Source: PHAA01 sp964584415 (GTDB lineage Bacteria; Bacillota; Syntrophomonadia; Syntrophomonadales; Syntrophomonadaceae). Taken from it: a stretch of 18,883 nt of DNA. The notes beneath the pieces were generated by a model. The model made no database searches. It worked only from the letters and a program-made list of their open reading frames with translations, and was not told the origin of the DNA. A program made the position numbers and the translations under genes. Below are positions 14,120 to 18,883 of the stretch, piece by piece (position 1 is the first letter of the stretch; every line of letters begins with the position of its first letter). Location: assembly GCA_964584415.1 (NCBI GenBank), contig CAZOZX010000037.1, positions 1 to 18,883 on the forward strand. The letters run 5' to 3'.

Positions 14120-14590
14120 ATGCCTAGAAAAGGGCCCGTTCCCAAGAGAGACGTTTTGCCCGATCCCATTTACAATAGCAAAATATTTACCAAGCTGGTA
14201 AACCAGATTATGTGGGATGGTAAAAAAAGTCTTGCGGAAAGAATCTGCTATGAGGCATTTGAACGGATAGAAAACAGAACCGGCAAGAATCCCATGCAGG
14301 TCTTTGAAGAGGCTATGAAAAATATAACCCCCCTGCTGGAAGTGAAAGCCCGCCGGGTGGGTGGTGCTAATTATCAGGTTCCGGTTGAAGTTAGAGCTGA
14401 CCGGAGACAAACTCTGGCTATTCGCTGGCTGGTTGGTTATACCCGTAAACGGGGTGAAAAAACTATGGCCGAGCGTTTGGCAGGGGAAATTATGGATGCC
14501 GCAAACAGTACCGGCGCTTCAGTTAAGAAAAAGGAAGATACCCATAAAATGGCTGAAGCCAACAAAGCCTTTGCTCATTATCGCTGGTAA
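14120..14590 (+). CDS. rpsG: 30S ribosomal protein S7
   Basis: S7 starts assembly of the 30S head and lies near the E site. The length of 156 residues is standard. Conserved parts include the N-terminal MPRKGPVPKRDVLPDP, the beta-hairpin VGGANYQVPVEVRADRR, and RWLVGYTRKRGEKTMAERLAGE. The C-terminus ends AFAHYRW as in most bacteria. In E. coli S7 binds its own mRNA between rpsL and rpsG. Here that gap is only 14 nt, too short for the E. coli-type binding site. Confidence 0.98.
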   Translation: MPRKGPVPKRDVLPDPIYNSKIFTKLVNQIMWDGKKSLAERICYEAFERIENRTGKNPMQVFEEAMKNITPLLEVKARRVGGANYQVPVEVRADRRQTLAIRWLVGYTRKRGEKTMAERLAGEIMDAANSTGASVKKKEDTHKMAEANKAFAHYRW

Positions 14591-14607
14591 GACTCAGGAG
14601 TGGTCCC

Positions 14608-16698
14608 ATGGCTCACAATGCTGATTTAAGTTCCATCAGAAACATAGGCATAATGGCCCATATTGATGCTGGGAAGACCACTACTACCGAAAGAATTTTA
14701 TTCTATACCGGTAAAGTCCATCGAATGGGGGAAGTCGACAAAGGCACCGCCACGATGGATTGGATGACCCAGGAACAAGAACGAGGTATCACCATTACTT
14801 CGGCTGCTACCGCCTGCTATTGGCGCGATTTTGCTATTAATATTATCGATACGCCCGGCCATGTGGACTTTACAGCTGAGGTAGAACGGTCACTGAGGAT
14901 ACTTGATGGAGCAATTGGTATATTTTCCGCGGTAGAAGGAGTTCAGCCCCAGTCAGAGACTGTATGGCGGCAGGCTGACCGATACAAAGTTCCCAGAATC
15001 GCATTTGTAAACAAAATGGATCGAATCGGAGCTGACTTTTATCGGGTTGTGAAAATGATCAACCAGCAACTGGGCAACAATGCCGTGGTAATCCAAATGC
15101 CGATTGGAGCCGAAGATACATTCGCTGGGGTCATTGATATTATTCAACTGAGAGCTTATGTTTTTGAGGAAGGCGCTGGCGACACATTCCTGGATAAAGA
15201 ATTAGGAACCAACGAGCTGGCCAAAGCTGAATCCTATCGAGAAAAACTGATAGAGCGGCTTTCCGAGCACGACGACGATATTCTCGAGAAATACTTAGAT
15301 GGAAACCCTATCTCTATAGAAGAGATAAAAAGTTCTTTGAGAAAGCAAACAATTGCTAACATATTGGTTCCGGTATTATGTGGATCATCGTTTAAAAACA
15401 AAGGTGTCCAGATGTTGTTGGACGCGGTGGTTGATTATTTGCCTTCACCCTTAGACGTTCCTCCTATCATAGGTAGAGATGGGGAGACAGGCCAGGAAGT
15501 TAAGGTTCCAGCAGAACTGGAAGCACCGTTCTGTGCATTGGCGTTTAAGCTGGCCTCTGATCCTTATGTAGGTAAGTTAACTTATTTTCGGATCTATGCA
15601 GGCCGGATTAAAGTAGGGGCTCAGGTAATAAACAGCCGGAAAGATAAGAAAGAACGTTTTACCAAGATTCTTAGAATGCATGCCAACCATCGTGAAGAAA
15701 TAGAGGAAGCAGGAGCAGGAGAAATCCTGGCGGCGGTAGGACTAAAAGATACGATTACCGGCGAAACCCTATGCGCACCTGGAAGGCGGATAATACTAGA
15801 ATCCATGGACTTCCCCGATCCAGTTATCGATGTAGTGATAGAACCCAAGACCAAGGCTGACCATGACCGGATTGGAGAAAGCTTGCGCCGTTTGGCGGAA
15901 GAGGACCCAACCTTTCGCACTTGGTACGATGAGGGCAGTGGTCAGACCATTATCTCCGGAATGGGTGAACTTCACCTGGAGATTATCATCGACCGGCTTT
16001 TGAGAGAGTTCAAAGTTAACGCGAATATTGGCAAACCACAGGTGGCATATAAAGAGACAATTAGTGCTAATGCCAAAGTTGATACCACTTTTGAAAGACA
16101 GACCGGGGGGCATGGTCAGTTTGCCCATGTAATTTTGGCGGTAAAGCCCCTATCCGAAGGATCAGGCAAAGTTTTTAACGATAAGACCCCGCCAGGATTG
16201 TTCCCCAAGGAATTCGTGGCAGCTACCGAAATTGGAGTCCGGGAATCCCTGCAAGCAGGTATCCTGGCCGGGTATCCGGTAGATGATATAGAAATCACGT
16301 TACTGGGCGGATCACACCATGAGGTAGACTCGTCGGAGCAGGCCTTCAATGTAGCTGCCAATATGGCCATGAAGGATGCCCTCAACAAAGGCCAGGCAGT
16401 TCTGTTAGAACCGATAATGGAAATAGAAATTGTGTCGCCGGAGGAATATATAGGGGACATAATATCTGATTTAAATGCCCGCCGGGGAAGGGTTTTAGGT
16501 TTCGAAGAAAGCCGAGATGCCCGCATCATTAAAGGAGTGGTACCGCTGGCTGAGACATTTGGTTATGCGACTAACCTAAGGTCAGTTAGTCAAGGCCGGG
16601 CCACCTTCTCCATGGAAATTAAGAATTATGCAGAAGTCCCCGAATCAAGGAGTAAGGAAATCATAGGTAAAAGATATGGTTTATCGGTAAGAAGATAG
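14608..16698 (+). CDS. fusA: Elongation factor G
   Basis: EF-G is the GTPase that drives translocation of tRNA and mRNA on the ribosome. It has 696 residues. GTPase motifs: AHIDAGKT (17-24), RGITITSAA, DTPGH (from D81), NKMD (135-138). The later domains are intact, including GGHGQFAHV in domain IV and EPIMEIEIVSPEEYIGDIISDL in domain V. No second EF-G gene is in this window. It starts 17 nt after rpsG with an AGGAG-like ribosome binding site, and ends 33 nt before the second tuf gene. Confidence 0.98.
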   Translation: MAHNADLSSIRNIGIMAHIDAGKTTTTERILFYTGKVHRMGEVDKGTATMDWMTQEQERGITITSAATACYWRDFAINIIDTPGHVDFTAEVERSLRILDGAIGIFSAVEGVQPQSETVWRQADRYKVPRIAFVNKMDRIGADFYRVVKMINQQLGNNAVVIQMPIGAEDTFAGVIDIIQLRAYVFEEGAGDTFLDKELGTNELAKAESYREKLIERLSEHDDDILEKYLDGNPISIEEIKSSLRKQTIANILVPVLCGSSFKNKGVQMLLDAVVDYLPSPLDVPPIIGRDGETGQEVKVPAELEAPFCALAFKLASDPYVGKLTYFRIYAGRIKVGAQVINSRKDKKERFTKILRMHANHREEIEEAGAGEILAAVGLKDTITGETLCAPGRRIILESMDFPDPVIDVVIEPKTKADHDRIGESLRRLAEEDPTFRTWYDEGSGQTIISGMGELHLEIIIDRLLREFKVNANIGKPQVAYKETISANAKVDTTFERQTGGHGQFAHVILAVKPLSEGSGKVFNDKTPPGLFPKEFVAATEIGVRESLQAGILAGYPVDDIEITLLGGSHHEVDSSEQAFNVAANMAMKDALNKGQAVLLEPIMEIEIVSPEEYIGDIISDLNARRGRVLGFEESRDARIIKGVVPLAETFGYATNLRSVSQGRATFSMEIKNYAEVPESRSKEIIGKRYGLSVRR

Positions 16699-16714
16699 TC
16701 TTGAAAGCTTAGAA

Positions 16715-17944
16715 AGGAAAGGTGAAAAGGAATGGCAAAGGCGAAATACGAAAGGACGAAACCGCATCTAAACATAGGGACCATAGGGCACGTAGACCAT
16801 GGCAAGACGAGTTTAACTGCGGCGATCACCCTGGTACTGTCAAAAGTGGGTGGAGCAGTAGCAACGAGCTATGATGCAATAGACAAAGCCCCGGAAGAGA
16901 GAGAAAGAGGAATAACCATCAATACCGCCCACGTAGAATACCAGACCGAGAAGAGACATTATGCCCATGTAGACTGCCCGGGGCATGCTGACTATATTAA
17001 GAACATGATAACCGGAGCAGCGCAGATGGACGGATCGATCCTGGTAGTATCAGCCGCGGACGGCCCCATGCCGCAGACCCGTGAACACATCTTGCTGTCC
17101 AGACAGGTAGGGGTACACTACATGGTAGTGTTTATGAATAAGATCGACTTAGTCGACGATGACGAACTGCTTGAACTAGTAGAAATGGAAATCCGCGAAC
17201 TGCTGAGCACCTATGAATTCCCGGGCGATGATATCCCGGTAGTAATGGGATCAGCGACCAAAGCTCTGGCCTGTGGCTGTGGCAGCAGAGACTGCGAATG
17301 GTGCGGACGCATCTGGCAGTTGATGGACGCGGTAGACGAATACATTCCTGAACCGCAGAGAGCCACCGATAAGCCCTTCCTGATGCCGATCGAAGACGTA
17401 TTTACCATCACCGGCCGTGGCACCGTAGTAACCGGCAGAGTAGAAAGAGGAACGGTAAAAGTCGGAGAAGAAGTAGCCATAATAGGAATGAGAGATGAAA
17501 TAAGGAAGCACATAGTAACCGGAGTAGAAATGTTCCGGAAACTTTTGGACTATGCCCAGGCGGGAGACAATATAGGCACCCTGTTGAGAGGCTTGGACCG
17601 TAAGGACGTAGAAAGAGGAATGGTACTGGCCAAGCCGGGCAGCATCAAACCTTTAACCGAATTTAACGCTGAGGTATACGTATTAACCAAAGAAGAAGGC
17701 GGCAGACACACCCCGTTCTTCAGCGGATATCGTCCCCAGTTCTATTTCCGTACCACGGACGTAACCGGGATAATCAAGCTGCCGGAAGGAGTAGAGATGG
17801 TAATGCCTGGGGATAACATCCAGATGGCAATCAGCCTGATCACGCCGATAGCGATAGAAGAAGGACTGAGATTTGCAATTCGGGAAGGTGGACGGACTGT
17901 CGGCTCCGGAGTTGTTACCAGCATCGACAGCTAAACTGGGAACC
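16715..17944. repeat. Long direct repeat, copy 2 (tuf duplication)
   Basis: The partner of 551-1780: same orientation, 1230 bp, with the two silent differences at 17893 and 17898. The left edge lies 17 nt before the ATG and the right edge 10 nt after the stop. Beyond both edges the sequences are unrelated (fusA end on the left, rpsJ leader on the right). Confidence 0.95.
16732..17934 (+). CDS. tuf: Elongation factor Tu, copy 2
   Basis: The 400-residue product is identical to that of the copy at 568, including the four-cysteine segment at C181-C191. It sits in the classical place, directly after fusA at the end of the str operon, so it is expected to be transcribed from the promoter at 13356 and perhaps from further upstream. 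The two silent differences from the first copy are at codons 388 and 389. The ribosome binding site lies inside the repeat and is shared with the first copy. The S10 genes follow without an intrinsic terminator. Confidence 0.98.
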   Translation: MAKAKYERTKPHLNIGTIGHVDHGKTSLTAAITLVLSKVGGAVATSYDAIDKAPEERERGITINTAHVEYQTEKRHYAHVDCPGHADYIKNMITGAAQMDGSILVVSAADGPMPQTREHILLSRQVGVHYMVVFMNKIDLVDDDELLELVEMEIRELLSTYEFPGDDIPVVMGSATKALACGCGSRDCEWCGRIWQLMDAVDEYIPEPQRATDKPFLMPIEDVFTITGRGTVVTGRVERGTVKVGEEVAIIGMRDEIRKHIVTGVEMFRKLLDYAQAGDNIGTLLRGLDRKDVERGMVLAKPGSIKPLTEFNAEVYVLTKEEGGRHTPFFSGYRPQFYFRTTDVTGIIKLPEGVEMVMPGDNIQMAISLITPIAIEEGLRFAIREGGRTVGSGVVTSIDS

Positions 17945-17959
17945 TAAAAAGAGGTTGCT

Positions 17960-17989
17960 GCAGCTAAGGACGGGAACGTCTTTAGCTGC
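17960..17989 (+). promoter_or_regulatory. 13-bp hairpin with GNRA loop before rpsJ
   Basis: GCAGCTAAGGACG (17960-17972) pairs with CGTCTTTAGCTGC (17977-17989), 13 pairs with one G-U, closed by the tetraloop GGAA. No T run follows, so it does not look like a terminator. It lies 54 nt before rpsJ, in the joint between the str and S10 clusters. It may be an mRNA processing or stabilising stem, or part of an S10-operon leader. Confidence 0.75.
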
Positions 17990-18043
17990 TAAACGCCAGG
18001 ACGCGTGTAACAAATCGACCCATTCTAAGGAGGTTAAACTAGA

Positions 18044-18352
18044 GTGAATGGCCAGAAAGTAAGAATTAGATTGAAAGCGTTTGACCACAAATTGCTTGAT
18101 CAATCATCACAGAAGATCGTGGAGACAGCAAGAAAGAATGGGGCCAGCGTATCAGGTCCAGTGCCCCTGCCGACCGAAAAGAAGATTTATACCATTCTGC
18201 GGTCGCCCCACGTAAACAAGGACTCACGGGAACAATTTGAGATGAGAACCCATAAACGGTTAATCGATATACTCGATCCTAATCCCCGGGCAATTGACGC
18301 CCTTATGCACCTGGACCTGCCTTCAGGCGTGGATATAGAGATCAAGTTATAG
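18044..18352 (+). CDS. rpsJ: 30S ribosomal protein S10
   Basis: S10 belongs to the 30S head and, as NusE, also joins transcription antitermination complexes with NusB and bridges to NusG. At 102 residues it is typical. Conserved parts include KVRIRLKAFDHKLLDQSSQKIVETA, the loop region SGPVPLPTEKKIYTILRSPHVNKDSREQFE, and RTHKRLIDI. The GTG start at 18044 has AAGGAGGT (18027-18034) upstream. The ATG at 18048 is out of frame. First gene of the S10 cluster. Confidence 0.98.
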   Translation: MNGQKVRIRLKAFDHKLLDQSSQKIVETARKNGASVSGPVPLPTEKKIYTILRSPHVNKDSREQFEMRTHKRLIDILDPNPRAIDALMHLDLPSGVDIEIKL

Positions 18353-18487
18353 CTGAGGAACCGGTACTGCGAGGCCAGTGAGCTAGTTGGTTTCAAGGTA
18401 GAAAATCCGGATAAGAAACGAGAGGCGAAGTTGGATTTCTCACTTTCAACCGCTCGCCAGAGAATTCTCAACTAGGAGGTAGTATAG
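18353..18487 (+). other. Structured 135-nt spacer between rpsJ and rplC
   Basis: There is no gene. Two foldable units are visible. The first has ACTG (18366-18369) with CAGT (18376-18379) inside a looser pairing of GAACC near 18358 with GGTTTC at 18389-18394. The second has GGCGA (18424-18428) with TCGCC (18454-18458) enclosing GTTGGA (18430-18435) with TTCAAC (18445-18450). The ribosome binding site AGGAGGT of rplC is at 18474-18480. This is long for a gap inside the S10 cluster. Confidence 0.45.
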
Positions 18488-18883
18488 GTGGCAGAGAAAA
18501 CCCAGAAGTCAATTATGGGAATCAAAGTAGGGATGACCCAGGTATTTGATGATACCGGCAAGGCAGTCCCGGTGACAGTAGTACAGGTTGAACCCAACGT
18601 AGTGCTGCAAAAGAAAAAGGCCGAGACCGACGGATACAATGCTATTCAAGTAGGATTTATGGCCATCCGGGAAAAACTAGTCAATAAGCCTAAGATGGGC
18701 GTATTTGCAAAGGCTCGTTTAAAACCTTGCCGCCACATTAGAGAATTTAAGGTTAACAATGTGGACGATTACGAGATTGGCACTGAAATCAAAACGGATA
18801 TATTTTCAGCCGGAGAGGTGGTTGACGTAGTCGGTACCTCTAAGGGCAAAGGTTTTTCCGGTGCAGTTAAGAGACACAATATG
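18488..18883 (+). CDS. rplC: 50S ribosomal protein L3, 5' part
   Basis: The reading frame runs open to the window edge (132 codons) and is cut off there. The translation starts MAEKTQKSIMGIKVGMTQVF and contains the L3 features GIKVGMTQVFDD, TVVQVEPNVVLQKK, YNAIQVGF and the near-invariant GTSKGKGFSGAVKRH at the cut end. L3 is an early-assembling protein close to the peptidyl transferase centre. The GTG start is placed by AGGAGGT (18474-18480). The N-terminus is a few residues longer than in common L3 proteins. Confidence 0.97.
   Translation, partial: MAEKTQKSIMGIKVGMTQVFDDTGKAVPVTVVQVEPNVVLQKKKAETDGYNAIQVGFMAIREKLVNKPKMGVFAKARLKPCRHIREFKVNNVDDYEIGTEIKTDIFSAGEVVDVVGTSKGKGFSGAVKRHNM

Overview
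The window is a dense block of housekeeping genes, nearly all on the + strand. It joins the tail of a tRNA cluster to the 'rif' cluster (tuf-rpmG-secE-nusG-rplKAJL-rpoBC), the 'str' cluster (an L7Ae-family gene, rpsL, rpsG, fusA, tuf) and the start of the S10 cluster (rpsJ, rplC). The gene order, the L7Ae-type gene between rpoC and rpsL, the 49-residue zinc-type L33, strong AGGAGG ribosome binding sites, frequent GTG/TTG starts and chromosomally encoded CCA ends all point to an anaerobic Firmicute of class Clostridia. My best guess is a Syntrophomonas-like organism, but this is recognition, not proof.

Layout. 1-439: partial tRNA-Tyr, then initiator tRNA-fMet, tRNA-Thr and elongator tRNA-Met, closed by an intrinsic terminator. 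568-1770: first tuf copy. 1799-2902: a near-consensus promoter followed by rpmG, secE and nusG (factors for translation, protein export and transcription). 2915-5396: L11, L1, an L10-type attenuator leader, L10 and L12 (the ribosomal stalk and L1 arm), closed by a strong terminator. 5513-6172: an unrecognised signal-peptide/single-membrane-span protein inserted between rplL and rpoB. 6218-13332: a promoter, a leader hairpin and the RNA polymerase beta and beta' genes. 13356-17934: a promoter embedded in a large inverted repeat, then the L7Ae-like gene, S12, S7, EF-G and the second tuf copy. 17960-17989: a long hairpin. 18044-18883: S10 and the 5' part of L3.

Together these genes make the core of transcription (RpoB, RpoC, NusG) and the elongation machinery (EF-Tu twice, EF-G, the L10/L12 stalk, L11, L1), plus one subunit of the secretion channel. 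The unusual points are small in scale. They are the near-identical 1230-bp tuf duplication whose identity spills past both ends of the ORF, a four-cysteine insertion in EF-Tu, and the orphan membrane protein between rplL and rpoB. To these add the nested inverted repeat over the str promoter and the structured intercistronic RNAs before rpsJ and rplC. I see no CRISPR array, prophage, insertion sequence, defence island or other new multi-gene system.
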